Shown here piece after piece: positions 12,475-24,463 of a stretch of DNA of 60,000 nt (the first letter of the stretch is position 1; every line of letters starts with the position of its first letter). The translations under genes were made by a program, and so were the position numbers. Below the pieces are notes generated by a model. It searched no databases, was not told the origin of the DNA, and saw only the letters and a list, made by a program, of their open reading frames with translations. The DNA is from Tubulanus polymorphus (taxonomy: Eukaryota > Nemertea > Palaeonemertea > Tubulaniformes > Tubulanidae): contig NC_134028.1 in NCBI RefSeq assembly GCF_964204645.1, positions 16,979,263 to 17,039,262 of the forward strand, read 5' to 3'.

Positions 12475-13392
12475 CTAAGCGGTGTGGGAGAGAAGAGTCT
12501 TAAAGGCTTCGATACTCTCCGCTGACACAGTATCTGCAGGTAGAGCGTTCCAATCCATAACTGTTCTGGTATAGAAGGATTGTCGTTTGATTTCAGTACG
12601 GGAGAACTTGACTTGGAAAGCTTTCGAGTGCGATTCTCTAGTTTTACGGACAGGTGGAACCAGGCGTGTGCTCGTATCAACCAAAGTTTGTTCGTTGGCG
12701 AGTTTATACAATAGTGTGAGTCTGGCCTGTCTTCTTCTTTCCTGTAGCGATTGCCATTGTAGGTGGGACAACATATCTGTTACACTGGATCTATTGTGGT
12801 GACGATTTGTGACATATCTTGCAGCTCGATGTTGGATCATCTCCAATCGGTGTATGTCAGTCTGGAGATATGGGTCCCAGACACTGCTCGCATATTCTAC
12901 AATGGGTCTAACCAGTGATCTGTAAGCTGTGTCCTTCACATGTATCGAGTTTATGTTAACATTCCTTTTCAGAAATCCAATCGTTCGATTTGCCTTTTTG
13001 CAGAGTTCTTCAATATGAGGTGTCCATTTTAAATTGTTGGTGATGGTTACACCTAGGTACTTTGCTGTCTGTACATGTGATAGGATATGACCTCGGAGCT
13101 TATAGGTGTATTTGTAGGGACGTCCTCTTGTGATACTGAGGACATGGCACTTGTCTGTGTTGAATTCCATGTTCCATTTAGTTTCCCATTCAGTGAGGAG
13201 ATCGAGGTCGTGTTGCAGCACTTCTGCGTGTTTCTGTGAAGAGACAACTAGGTACGCAATGGTGTCATCAGCAAAAAGTCGTATTTTAGATGTTATATTC
13301 AGCGGTATGTCATTTATGTAGAAGAGGAATGGACTTGGGCCTAAAACCGATCCTTGTGGAACTCCTGATTCAACATCCACTGTTTCACTGGT
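12475..13392 (-). pseudogene. 5'-truncated non-LTR retrotransposon reverse transcriptase (C-terminal part)
   Basis: A frame of about 300 codons begins inside the reverse transcriptase palm. Motif SGVPQGSVLGP is followed by FLFYINDIP and the catalytic box FADDT (in RLFADDTIAY). Next come the KYLGVTITNNLKW motif and the C-terminal region with RLEMIQHRAARYV. The endonuclease and the first half of the RT are missing: an in-frame stop and unrelated DNA lie just upstream of the SGVPQGS motif, at about 13,392. The 3' end runs into an (ATT)n tail. This is a classic dead-on-arrival LINE copy. The motif style fits the Jockey/CR1/L2 group, but the clade cannot be fixed by eye. The surviving frame has no stop, so the copy may be fairly young. 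Confidence 0.85.
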
Positions 13393-13608
13393 TTAGTTTC
13401 ACGATCGGATATTTTCACAAACCACACGTTGGTATAAGCCCATCCGAATATAAAAAGCTTACCACCGACGATTAGGTAACTAACTCAGTTGATACGAGCA
13501 AAAAGATTTCATTTATCAATAGTACTTACCCAACAAGCCGTGCATAAACGCTAAACATAATTCCGAATCGAAACAACGATAATGGCCGCCACGTTGATGT
13601 GTTCCTTG

Positions 13609-13678
13609 AATCTGATTGGTCGAGTCATACGAATCAATCTGATTGGTCGATAGATATATATCAAATCTGATTGGTCGA
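13609..13678. promoter_or_regulatory. three direct repeats containing inverted CCAAT boxes
   Basis: The 15-mer AATCTGATTGGTCGA occurs at 13,636 and 13,664, with a third copy starting at 13,609 that continues into CGAGTC. On the minus strand each contains CCAATCAGA, the NF-Y core. They lie about 400 bases upstream of the first supported exon of the KDZ transposase gene. A promoter role is an inference from position only. Confidence 0.35.
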
Positions 13679-13799
13679 ATCATACATAACGTTTCCGGAG
13701 TTCACCACCAGAGGGGTGTTGTGTCGCTACTCAACGACCCATCGACCCTAACCACATCAGCTAAATAATTGGGGCCAAAATTATTGGGTCCTAGTCCCA

Positions 13800-13993
<194 letters not shown>

Positions 13994-14071
13994 ATATTTA
14001 CAGTTCCCTGGAAGCTTTAAAAGGACAAAACACAACAGACATTTGTTTGTCAAAACTACATGTTTGATGCA

Positions 14072-17018
14072 TAGGCACTATACCACAAGATCAATATAAA
14101 TTCAAGACCCGGTAAAAGGCGCCGTTTCACTTTAGCTCCAGCGAAAATAGATGAATTTCTGTAAGTATAATTATGTTATATATTTGTATTCTAAAAAGGT
14201 TTTCTTTTCATTCACTTGTTTATCTTCATGATTTTAGATTAACTGCTGAAAAACCAATGTCATCTGTAGACGATGAGCAATTTGTATCAACGACTTTACA
14301 GACATTGACTTTGAAGGACCGCATTCTTATCACAGCAGCTAATAATCTAATTCCAATTGGATTTGTTAGCCGAAGAGATATATTTTTAATTGATATTTTA
14401 AGAAAAAATGACATTGAATTAAGTATTGATGACCTTCGTGCCGTTATCACCAAAGATGTCAGTGATTTCCCACAATTTGATGTTTTACGAAGTTCGTACT
14501 TCCCGATGTTAAAGGCGTTATCACTAGAAAGGTCACAGTTATCTAAAATTCCTAGGTAAATATTTCTAAAGCATAACATTTCATTTAAAAAAGGTTTATG
14601 TTTTTTTACGAAACAAATATTATTTTGATTGTCGATCATTATCATTTCAGCACCCCCTTGTAGTCACTGTGTTCTGTGCAGAAAAGAACTGACCTGTCAT
14701 CATCAGCCCACAAATGTTATGGCCTTTACGGTAGATGGCCCATTACCAGCCACAAAAATTAGCCTTAGATGCAGAACGTGTGATGAAATGGATGGTCAAA
14801 CGGTGTATTACCACTATGATCAGTTTGGAACTACAGCAGACGGTAATTAGACTGCATTATATAAGTCTGACTCAGAATTTAACCTGTATATGATATTTTA
14901 TGCATGTGTAACCCTCTTAATTTCAGGTTATAGGTACTATGATGATGCAAGATCCCTCATCAAGGCTAGGAACTGGGTATACATAGAACGCAATCTTCAT
15001 CGCAGATTTTTCTCGCATAGGCAAGTGAAAATTGATTGTTAAAAAATCAACATAATATACCTGTATGTTTATACTAACTTAATATTCTAGATATGTTTCA
15101 TAACATTTATTTTACAGTCATCATTTATGGGTGTTATTTGAGGGATTTGCAGAATCGTACAATGAATATGTAGAGGATGAAGCCTGGAGTAAATTTGCAT
15201 TCGAATTCTTTGAGCGATTCCCTTTTAGAGAATCTGAAAAAATGAAGGATGTGGATGGTAAATTTCCATAAACTTTTCTATCCCTAAAAATATAGTACAA
15301 AGATTTTAAGTTATATTTTAATTCATTCTTACAGGGATATGCCATTTATTGCATCGGAAGTCAGTAGCAGAGGCATATTGGAACTATGAAACAGAAATGG
15401 AACTCCGTGAAACAGGAGATCTTTCTACCCATAAATTCAAGATTGCTGGTGACCGAGAAAAGTTGATGGTAGAAATCGACATGAAACGGGCTTCATCGAC
15501 CTATTATCATGAAAATTGTTTTGACGAATGTAAAAGCAGAGGTAATATTTTTGTTAATTCCATTGATTTCTTTGAAACTCGGGTAAATCGATGTAAGTAT
15601 GGTGGATACAATGACTTTCAGGCTGTGGTCGCCTTTGGACATTCGATGGACTATGGAAATTGGTGTACCCAATTTGTATGTTCAAAGTTCCCCTGGAAGT
15701 CCCAGGATTACCGAGCATCAACTACCCGAAAGTCTGCACCAATTCACCGGACTTTGCAAAGGCTTTCTGCAGAGAACACTGTGAAGTAGCACAACAGCAA
15801 AATATACCAACTGATCTGCGAGAAGTACTGTAATGCAGATAAAGGTTAGTTAGACAGATGATACTTTTGATTTTGAAGGAAATATGTTAGAAAAGGAGTA
15901 ATCTTTTGTTTTGAAATGATCTATTTCAGGTCAAGTATATAGTGAGAATGCTAGGATAAGTAAGGTTGATAAGGTGTTAGAAAAGCTGGGATCCGGAAGA
16001 CCTTCAACCAAAGCAGCTGCAAGTCAAGGTACTGACAGGAATGACAGCCAGTATCTTAGAAAAAATTTGTTGCAGTTTTTACATATTTTGCTTGATTGTG
16101 TAGGTACTCTAGATATCATTCAAAACATCCCTCCATACTAGAAGATTGTGTTGAAGATGGCGTAAAAACAAGCTGCAACAAGGACACAGGAGAGAAAGCA
16201 AGGTTACAAAAGTGGACATGAGGTCATCTCTTTATAATTCGAGGTGGAGGCCACATTGACATGTGGCAACCTTTATACAAGTAAAATTATTCAATATACT
16301 GAATGAATCTATGAATTAAAATATTGATGGTGGATGGATCAGTTAATGGTAATTTTATATTTATCTATTTTAGTTCTGAAGGCCCATCACAAGTGGCTTT
16401 AATTATCATCACATGGATGTTGGCAACGATATCAAGTTTAGGGAGACGAGTTTGGAGAACTTTGTTTGTTGCTTATGACAACATGTGTCATCTTGATCCG
16501 ATAAGAGCCTTGCGATGCTTGCCATTTGGTGACAAAAGAAAGCACATGTGGAATGACATGAACAAGGTTATTGATGAACTACATATAAAAGTAAGTAGAT
16601 ATTACAATACTCCAACAGTCATTTGAATTAAATAGCAATTTAGTTAAACAATATTTCTAAAAACATCCAAGTTAAACAGTTCATTGTACCCGACTCGCGT
16701 GGAGTCTACTGTGGAAAGATGTTCAGTCCCAAAAAAAATTATTTAAATATTCTATTCAACTTTCAGAATCACAAAACTGCCTCATGCAAGGAAATTTATG
16801 GTACAGCCAAATTAAGAAAAGAAATACCTTTGGCAAATACTATGAGCTGCGAGCAGACTTTTGTTTGGCTCGGACGATTCAAAAAAATACTCTGCGCGAT
16901 GCCAAAAGTACATCACCACTTTTTTCTACATCGGCTGATAAAGCGCAGGAATTCATATAACGAGAGGTGCTACAAAGCAGTCAGAAAACCACTGTTACCA
17001 AGTTCCAAAAAAAATTAA
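14072..17018 (+). pseudogene. KDZ (Kyakuja-Dileera-Zisupton) transposase, spliced, with frameshifts
   Basis: Several exons with good splice sites can be followed: about 14,072-14,163 (basic PGKRRRF), 14,239-14,554, 14,651-14,844 (cysteine cluster with CVLCRKELTCHH and RCRTCDEMDG), 14,927-15,015, 15,119-15,259, 15,335 to about 15,840, about 15,930-16,030, about 16,150-16,281 (GGGHIDMWQPLY), 16,375-16,590 (AYDNMCHLD) and 16,767-17,018 (CEQTFVWLGRFKKI, then HHFFLHR). The N-terminal cysteine cluster and the DNMCH and CEQTF motifs match KDZ transposases and their CxC-type zinc clusters. The reading frame breaks inside the fifth and sixth blocks (15,590-15,840) and an in-frame TGA lies at about 16,207, so this copy is probably dead. 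Upstream exons beyond the (TA)n tract may exist. The next gene follows on the same strand after 0.6 kb. Confidence 0.7.
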
Positions 17019-17241
17019 TGAAATTCATGATCAAGAGTATATTCAATTGGGCTTAATTCAACTGTATAGCCATAATTCATTAGAATGCACGTTTGTTATA
17101 ATAAACACTAGGTATAGAACCTACCATAATATGTTCAAAAATAAAAAAAACATCATTTGAAATTTTAAAACGTCTCTTGATTTTGTTTGTAGTGGCTTTA
17201 TTATGTTATCGCATTTCGAAATTTGATCTACTTACAATTGG

Positions 17242-17531
17242 ATTGATGCAGATGCTTGAATATGGATATTGTCTAGACAGTTTGTTTTTTCTTTGAGATG
17301 TCATGTTATCTCGCCATAATTAGTGATTTCTGATTGGTACTAAGTGTTACCCACATTACAAAATTTGACCAAGTTAAATTTTGACCAAGATATCAATTTG
17401 GTTAAATAAACAATTGTGATTGATGCAGATGCTTGAATAAGGATATTGTCTACACAGTTTGTTTCATTTTAGAAATTTCATGTTATATCGCCATAATTAG
17501 TGATTTCTGATTGGTGCTAAGTGCTAACCAC
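17242..17531. repeat. direct repeat of 177-bp period between two genes
   Basis: ATTGATGCAGATGCTTGAAT starts copy one at 17,242 and copy two at 17,419. Both continue through GGATATTGTCTA, CAGTTTGTTT, CGCCATAATTAGTGATTTC and TGATTGGT. The pair occupies the space between the KDZ stop codon and the start of the ATPase gene. It could be a duplicated promoter region or part of a transposon's internal repeats. Confidence 0.7.
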
Positions 17532-18119
17532 TAATTAATTGGTCTTGCACCTGGTTCATTATCCCAATATGCAATCCCAAATGTAAGGTTTAAGTTGGGT
17601 ATAAACGAGTGAATTTGTCAGCATTACAAACATACAACCTGCAAACACCGAACATGAAGTACCTATACGAATCGGATAACGCTCTCTACCTGAAAAATGG
17701 AAAAAGCAGTCTGCAGCTGACAAATCTTACGTTCGAAGTGTACGCTACTGCACAGGGGAAAATAACTTCCACCAATGGATTCATATTTGAAATCACACGA
17801 GATGATAAAGTCAAAAGGTAAGTTGATACACTTATTTTACGTATATAATTCTAAGCGGGTTTTTTATCATTAATATCAGATATAGTTAATTTAATCAAAA
17901 TTATGAAATATATGAATTAAAATTGACTATCTAGGTTAGTATCGATCCAACATTTTAATCAAAATTATGAAAAATATAAAAATATGAATTGAAATTGCTC
18001 TGACTTGAATTTTTTTAGAAATTTAAAATTTTCCTTTGAGCTTGGATTGCATAGATTAAATCAATATGAAAGTATACCTTAAATGAAATCCATCCTGGCG
18101 ATATTAAATTCTCAAATGA

Positions 18120-20035
18120 ATTCTTAGAGTTGATAGAAATAATGGAAATAATGGACTTGAACAATATACCAATTGGTTATAATTTTTCTCTGCTCCATGT
18201 AAATATGAGGAGTTGTAACAAAAATTTTGAGCATTTTTACACCGCTTACAAATCTTTCAATTGTAAGTTTGATATTATTGGCTTTGGCGAAACATGGAAC
18301 TCCGATTTAGAAGATAATTCATGTATGATATTCATGGTTTTACAAGTAAATTCCTAAGTAGAAAGTGCAAAGGAGGTGGAGGCGTTGCTCTATATATCAA
18401 GAATGATATTTCTTTTCATACTGATAACCAGTTAAATGTACAATTTGACAGTTTTGAACACCTTTTTATTGAACTATCTAATACTGTGTGTGTATTGGAG
18501 TGGTATATCACAGATTAGTATTTTTAAGAAATCATATGATGACTGTCTTTTTTGTTACAAATATTTTAAATTTATATAAACGTTATGTTACTCAACGAAC
18601 TCAATCGTCAAAAGCACGCTTCACCTCCTTCAGAAACTTGTATAATAGGCTTATCATCCAAGCAAAAAGAAATCATTTTATTCATAAATTTGATCGAGCC
18701 GGTAATAACAGTAAATACACTTGGAAAGTTATAAAAGAACAACTAAATAGAAATTCTGATAACAACAAATATCCAGATGATTTTAAAATCAATAATAAAC
18801 TAATTTCAGATACCGATGTAATTGACAAATCTTTCAATGACTATTTCGTTAATGTTGGACCTAATCTAGCTAATTGATCAGAAAGTTTAATCAATCAGAA
18901 AGTTTTGAAAAATTCATGAATCCTCAGCTTGATGATAATTTATTTCTAAATCCAATTCTACCTCACGAAATAGAATTAATTGTCAGAAACTTGGAAAGTA
19001 ATTATCATTAGTCATTTATTTGTACCACGTGACAGTAATTGACGGAGCAAAGCGATTTTATACGAGTTGCTTAAATAAAAACGCCTTTAGTCCTATACTT
19101 TTTCTTTTATATATTAATGACTGTATCAACAGTTCAAAATTGTTTCAGTTAATAATGTTTGCAGATGATACTAATGCCTTCATATTTCACAAAGATTTAA
19201 AATCTCTACAATTTCTGGTCAATAGGGAATTATCAAATTTAGATCTGTGGTTTCAAGTTAATGGACTTGCGTTAAATTTGAAAAAAAACTCATTATATGG
19301 TTTTCAGTCGAGTAAAAAAGAAAAGTGAATTGAAAATATCTATATGTGGAATGAATATTGAAAGAGTTTGTAGTACAAATTTTTTTTTGGTGTTCAGATT
19401 GATGAAAATCTTAACTGGAAGGAAAATATAATACCTATTTCTAACAAGATCTCAAAAAACATTGGTATTATTCGAAGAATTTCATGTTTTATTCCCTCAC
19501 AACAATTGTTACAACTTTATTATAGTTTGATTCACCCATATCTTGATTACTGTAACATAATTTGGACAAGCACTTATCACACCTATCTTAATAATTTGTT
19601 TTTACTACAAAAGAAAATTGTAAGAATTATTTCTAGAATGGGCTACTTAGATCATACTTCTCTACTGTTTAAATCCCTAAAAATATTGAAAGTATCTGAT
19701 ATGTCAAAATATTCAATTGGTCAGTTTTTGTATCTTTACTGCAATTCGAAACTACCCAATATTTTTATAAATTTCTTTAAAAGAAGTTATGATTTACGTA
19801 ACCGAAATTTACGTTCTGCGAACAAAATTGCTATCGGAAGATTAAATACTGTATTAAAATCACAATCTTTGAAAATTAAAGACCCAATATTTGGAACAAT
19901 CTAGATAAAACAACTCAAACTTCGAAATCATTAAACATTTTTAAAAGAAAATACAAAATATAAATCCATTTATTTATTTATTTATTCACTTATATTGAAA
20001 TATCTATAATAAAGATGATGATGATGATGAATATA
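18120..20035 (+). mobile_element. internally deleted non-LTR retrotransposon in an intron
   Basis: Pieces of one LINE in consecutive frames: an endonuclease start (FSLLHVNMRSCNKNFEHF, IIGFGETW) at 18,130-18,350, then GGGGVALYIKND to 18,518. A jump follows to the linker before the RT (18,560-18,877, ending FNDYFVNVGPNLAN). A remnant of the RT catalytic box (LIMFADDTNAF) lies at about 19,140-19,190 and the C-terminal region (YYSLIHPYLDYCNIIW) at 19,506-19,904. Parts of the endonuclease and most RT fingers are missing. The 3' end has a TTTA run, AATAAA and a (GATGAT)n tail ending near 20,033. It sits in the first intron of the ATPase gene, 15 bases or so from the next splice acceptor, so it need not have damaged the gene. 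Confidence 0.8.
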
Positions 20036-22079
20036 TACTACATTGCAGGAAATGTTATGTACCATCAGAACTCAATACACCAACAGCATGGTTTACTGAA
20101 GTTTGCCACCAATTCCCTTATTTGGTGCTTCTGGCAGAAGGACAAAAATATTTTCGAAAATCGCTGTTTCAAAAGTGCAAGGTAATTTATCAGTTCCAAT
20201 TGAATTATAGTTCCAATGAATTATCATATTGCTTGAACTGATACTTATACGCGTTTTACAATGTACATTTTCAGAGTTTTTTGGCGATTAAGGATCATAG
20301 AGACATGGTACTAGTAGAGGTAATAGGGCAGCAGTCGGTCGAAGATGGTGAAAACCCTGTGTGGGTATTTGGGCCCAACTGCCAGCTCGACCACACCGGT
20401 ACACAGATTCTCGAAGATGAACAGAAATTGTTTTGGTTAAAGTAAGTTCATCGAATAAACAAATAATGAAAAAATTGTAATAATACTGAGAATAGAAAAA
20501 AATTCAAAACTCAATATTTTGAAAATGTATTTCAGTTCAGGAAGCAAATTCTACCGGCAACTGTCATGGACGGATGTTGTCCCAGGTGGACTGAAGTCAT
20601 TCCGTGCACTATGGAAGGTGGCACCAATTGGTCTTAATGGGTGCCATTTCTATTAACACTTGCTGCAGCAGCTACTGCACTGCACGCCAAATTGTTCCAC
20701 GAATATCATCGGGTGCAGCCATCATTCGTGGTATATTCTGAAAAAAGACTGGAACAGGTATATATGGAAAGTCAAATTTGATGCACTAGTTGTACAGACT
20801 ACCTCATTTTATACTATGTTAGATTTATATGAACTTCTTCTTACAGGAAAAACAGTTGCAATGACGGCCGGCCTCTCGTTGTGTGGCAGTCGCCATAACA
20901 TCTTTAACCATACTTCAAGTCAGGCGTTTGTCACCCAACAGGTTAAGCAAACCACTCTACCTGTAGGGTATGATGACTTGTCGTCAGTGAAGAGACAAGA
21001 GTCAATGACTGTCCAAGTCTTCAACGGGTTCGCCAGCGGGACAAAAGCCGACGGACGGAGTGACGTGAATGCTGGCCTAATGTTCACAACAAACATTGAA
21101 ACCGCTCAAACGCGCAGGTATTTGCTATATCAACTATTTGAAATAATTATGAATATAATAGAACAAATGAATTTCATGTCCTTTTTTTACAGGAATTCAG
21201 ATAGAACGGTGTTCATTCCATTTTTGGATTTAGCAGACATGGATGGAATATCAACCACCAAACTAAATCGTATTATATACAGCAATATACAATCTATTGA
21301 TATGATGGTATCACTGCATGACAAGATTAAGGGTGGCATCGAACGGATAGAGGAACTAGAAAAAATTGTCCTAGCTTCTCTAAAACTGAGATCAAGAGTG
21401 TGTTTAAACTACGCACTCTTGCTTTTCGTAGCAGAAATGGTGATTATCGTGCATTTTTTATATTATCAAAATGACTTGAGTACACGTGAGATGAGTCAAT
21501 GAAACATTTGAATGTTTTTCTTATAGTTCTGTAGCAAGCTGAAGAAAATACAGTTTGATGAGGTTTTGAAATTTATGTCATCAATCTGGATCGAAAAATT
21601 ATCGACAATCTATAGCAGTGAATCTAACATTGATCACATAATTTTGAGAATTTTAGAGGACAACGAAGCCCAGGTGAGAATAATATGATCTGTAAAATGG
21701 CATAGAACTAAATTATTAAGTGCGAGAATTACATCAAGGTAATAGTTTCTCTTACAATGTTCACTATAATTTACTTTCAGTTGGAGACGACTGTCAAAAC
21801 AGTTGTTATTGGAGGTGTGCCCTCAGTGGCAATTAACTTGAATGACTGTGAGCTGTGCGATGACCCCATTGACCCCATATCATTAAAGAAATTGGCAGAA
21901 AGTTTGGGTGGTTTTCGCAACCGCGTTGTGCAAATGGCAGGTATGCATGTGTATTACTTGTGGAATGAAAATAGTCAACAGTTGTCATAAAATGATATCG
22001 AGCCATGTATTTTACCAATAAATTATTATAATTATAGGGCCAAATGGAAAGAGAGTTGCTAAAAGGTGCATAACAGTTC

Positions 22080-22310
22080 CGGTTCCTGAACTTCGCTGAA
22101 AAAGCTGAAACACTGAAAAGCTGAAACGCTGAAATAAAAACGCTGAAATTTCAGGGAATTTCCGAAAAACGCCGAAATTTCAGGGAATTCCCGAAAAACG
22201 CTGAAATCGTGCTAGGTACCGACAATACACGTTTTGAAATGATTTCCGGGCCGGTGTCCGCTGACGAGTCCTGAACCGTGTTTTATGCTCTACCTTCGGT
22301 TACAGAGACA
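22080..22310 (+). repeat. left terminal inverted repeat of the 2.4-kb element
   Basis: Begins CGGTTCCTGAACTTCG, contains two tandem GAAATTTCAGGGAATT modules separated by GCCG- and CCCG-type linkers, and ends at GGTTACAGAGACA, after which the two arms diverge. The arm is rich in GCTGAAA words near its outer end. Confidence 0.85.
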
Positions 22311-22561
22311 TGCCCGAAGGTCGTCGTCATGATCGACTTGATCGATTGCGGATTGCGTGGATTGTTAGATGTGTTTTTTGCCATAGTTTTATGTGCATAT
22401 ACCGGTACGATCTAACAATGAAGTTATCACTTCATTTGAATAAATTCTTTATCACAGTAATATTAATTCACAATATTTTTTCTTATGTTTGGTGATTTCT
22501 TGCAACTTATCATTGCCAAGTCTCATACAAGTAGTAGCTGAAAGTACAGTTGAAAGTACAG

Positions 22562-22592
22562 TTGGGTTATCAGGCTGAACCTGATAACCCAA
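22562..22592. repeat. 13-bp perfect hairpin inside the insertion
   Basis: TTGGGTTATCAGG pairs with CCTGATAACCCAA across a 5-base CTGAA loop. It is preceded by two direct copies of GAAAGTACAGTT. No role is known; it may be a secondary-structure landmark of the element's interior. Confidence 0.75.
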
Positions 22593-24232
22593 ATTAAGTG
22601 CTAGCATGGAACTAATGATTATTTTGATTCTATTTTCGGTGTCATTGAAATTCGTTAATAAAGGTTCAACCGTCATAGTATACTGTACTTAGCATTGCTA
22701 CAATTGGGTGCCATATTTCTACAATTTCTACAAGGAGGAAGGAATCTTTAAGTGTCTTTGTTCCCGGGTAGGGTACGGGGTAAAACCTGGTTTACTTTCT
22801 CTTTCGACTTGCCGGAGACTACTATCTGCAATGTATTGCATGCTTTGATGTGTCTGGCCTATAGGAGTCGAACGATATTTTTTTCCCATACACAGGCATG
22901 GCTTTAGTGTAGATGAAGGCTAGGCACTGCACATTGTGGATTGACTGGAACTCTTAACTCACAAAATTAAACGAGTCAACAAGAAAGATCCAATAATTGG
23001 ACATTTGTCTAACTATATTATTTAACAGCTTGAAATAATACATAACACATTCTGCAAGAGTATACAAAGGAAATCAGTTCTTACATTATATCAGAATCAA
23101 TAGTTCGCTTAAATAGAATTCTGGTTCCATTGCTTCATATTCTAATGAAATCCACTAGTATACCTTAGAATATCGCTTAGCTTAAGACTAAAAATTTGGT
23201 ACCAGGAAACAGGGAAGAAAAGTGGGTGTACTGTACATCCGCAATTGACTTATTTCTCTCTGGTTGAATCAAGTTATAATTGAAATAGCATTCGAATAGC
23301 CATTTTATTTTTAAAAATTGTGTCGTTCAGCTATCCTGCTGCAAATTTCGCAGTTGAAGTTTACTGGTGCCATCTGATTTCTCAGTATCTCAAAAAATTT
23401 GCACATTCTAAGCCTGAATCTAAAAATAGAAAAAGGTGCATTTTAGTCGGATATAAAAGAATAGTGGCTAATACACCCTGGACTATATAGCCTATGGGGT
23501 GGGCCTAGTTTGAAAGCACTGAGGTCCGAGAGAACAGCACTTAGTAAATAAATACTGAAATTAAACTTACAAAACACCCAGTACTTGAGATGATGTACTT
23601 GACAAGAAGTGTCACCAGCTAAGCAAATCAACTTTGTCTATGACTCCTTTTATAGATTCAGTAGTAGTCTAAAAATAAGAATCGGTACATTTTTCTAACA
23701 GTTGGTATGTCATTTCTTCAAAAAAACTAATTATTATCACGCCACAGCAAATAAATTATTCACAGTTGTTGAATGGTTAGCCCGATTTAGATTAATTGGT
23801 TGATGCTAATCAGTATGACCCATACGTAGGGGCCTACTGCATGCCATTGGCGTCAATCCATTCCATTCCATTCCACAGTGAATTAAAAAGAAATTTAGTT
23901 AGATCCCTTTTGTCCAAAAGCTGCATCATTTATATAACTAGCTGTCAAATTTAATTTACCTCCTTCAGAGAATACCATAGTGACATAGTCCGTCGCCCAT
24001 CAACGTGTTGACAAAAGAAAAGTTGCTCCATGTTTTATACATGAACGTTCAAATAAGATATTTTGCGTCTTGCAGGGAATATTGAGCATAGTGTTTAAGT
24101 TGGCTTGCACGGTTTGTGAATGGGTTTTCCTCATTATGCTGCCTGTATGCATTAAAAATCCGGATTTCAAGCGAATTAATTTGTCCAACAAGTGGCCCTC
24201 TAAAAGTATACTCCACACATACTGTCCATGCG
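22593..24232. other. interior of the 2.4-kb insertion, no gene
   Basis: AT-rich DNA with no long open frame on either strand and no transposase motif. It holds only short words such as CCATTCCATTCCA near 23,860. Confidence 0.5.
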
Positions 24233-24463
24233 TGTCTCTGTAACCGAAGGTAGAGACTAAAACACGGTTCAGGACTCGGCAGCGGACACCGGCCCGGAAA
24301 ATATTTCAAAACGTGTATTGTTGGTACCTAGCACGATTTCAGCGTTTTTCGGGAATTCCCTGAAATTTCGGCGTTTTTCGGAAATTCCCTGAAATTTCAG
24401 CGTTTTTATTTCAGCGTTTCAGCGTTTCAGTGATTCAGCTTTTTCAGCGAAGTTCAGGAACCG
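24233..24463 (-). repeat. right terminal inverted repeat of the 2.4-kb element
   Basis: Reverse complement of the left arm with a few substitutions (for example ACCAACAATAC instead of ACCGACAATAC, and TAGTCTC instead of ATGCTC). Ends with CAGGAACCG at 24,463, directly followed by the second TAACAGTTC target copy. Confidence 0.85.

Larger units (their letters stand above)
22080..24463. mobile_element. 2,384-bp non-autonomous Mutator-like element inserted in an exon, 9-bp target duplication
   Basis: The insertion starts CGGTTCCTGAACTTCGCTGA and ends with the reverse complement. Both ends carry 231-bp inverted repeats (22,080-22,310 and 24,233-24,463) that differ at only scattered positions. 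It is flanked by TAACAGTTC at 22,071-22,079 and 24,464-24,472. Removing the insertion and one target copy leaves the exon reading on in frame across the join (TVP then FNSLAAA), which proves a precise insertion. Long inverted repeats plus a 9-bp duplication are typical of Mutator-like elements. The 1.9-kb interior has no transposase or long frame, so it needs a helper. The arms contain internal short repeats (CTGAAATTTCAGGGAATT). Confidence 0.85.

Noticed and set aside
22080-24463. Terminal repeat of the KDZ element
   Set aside because: The inverted repeats flank only the 2.4-kb insert, with a 9-bp duplication inside an exon, so they belong to a separate element.
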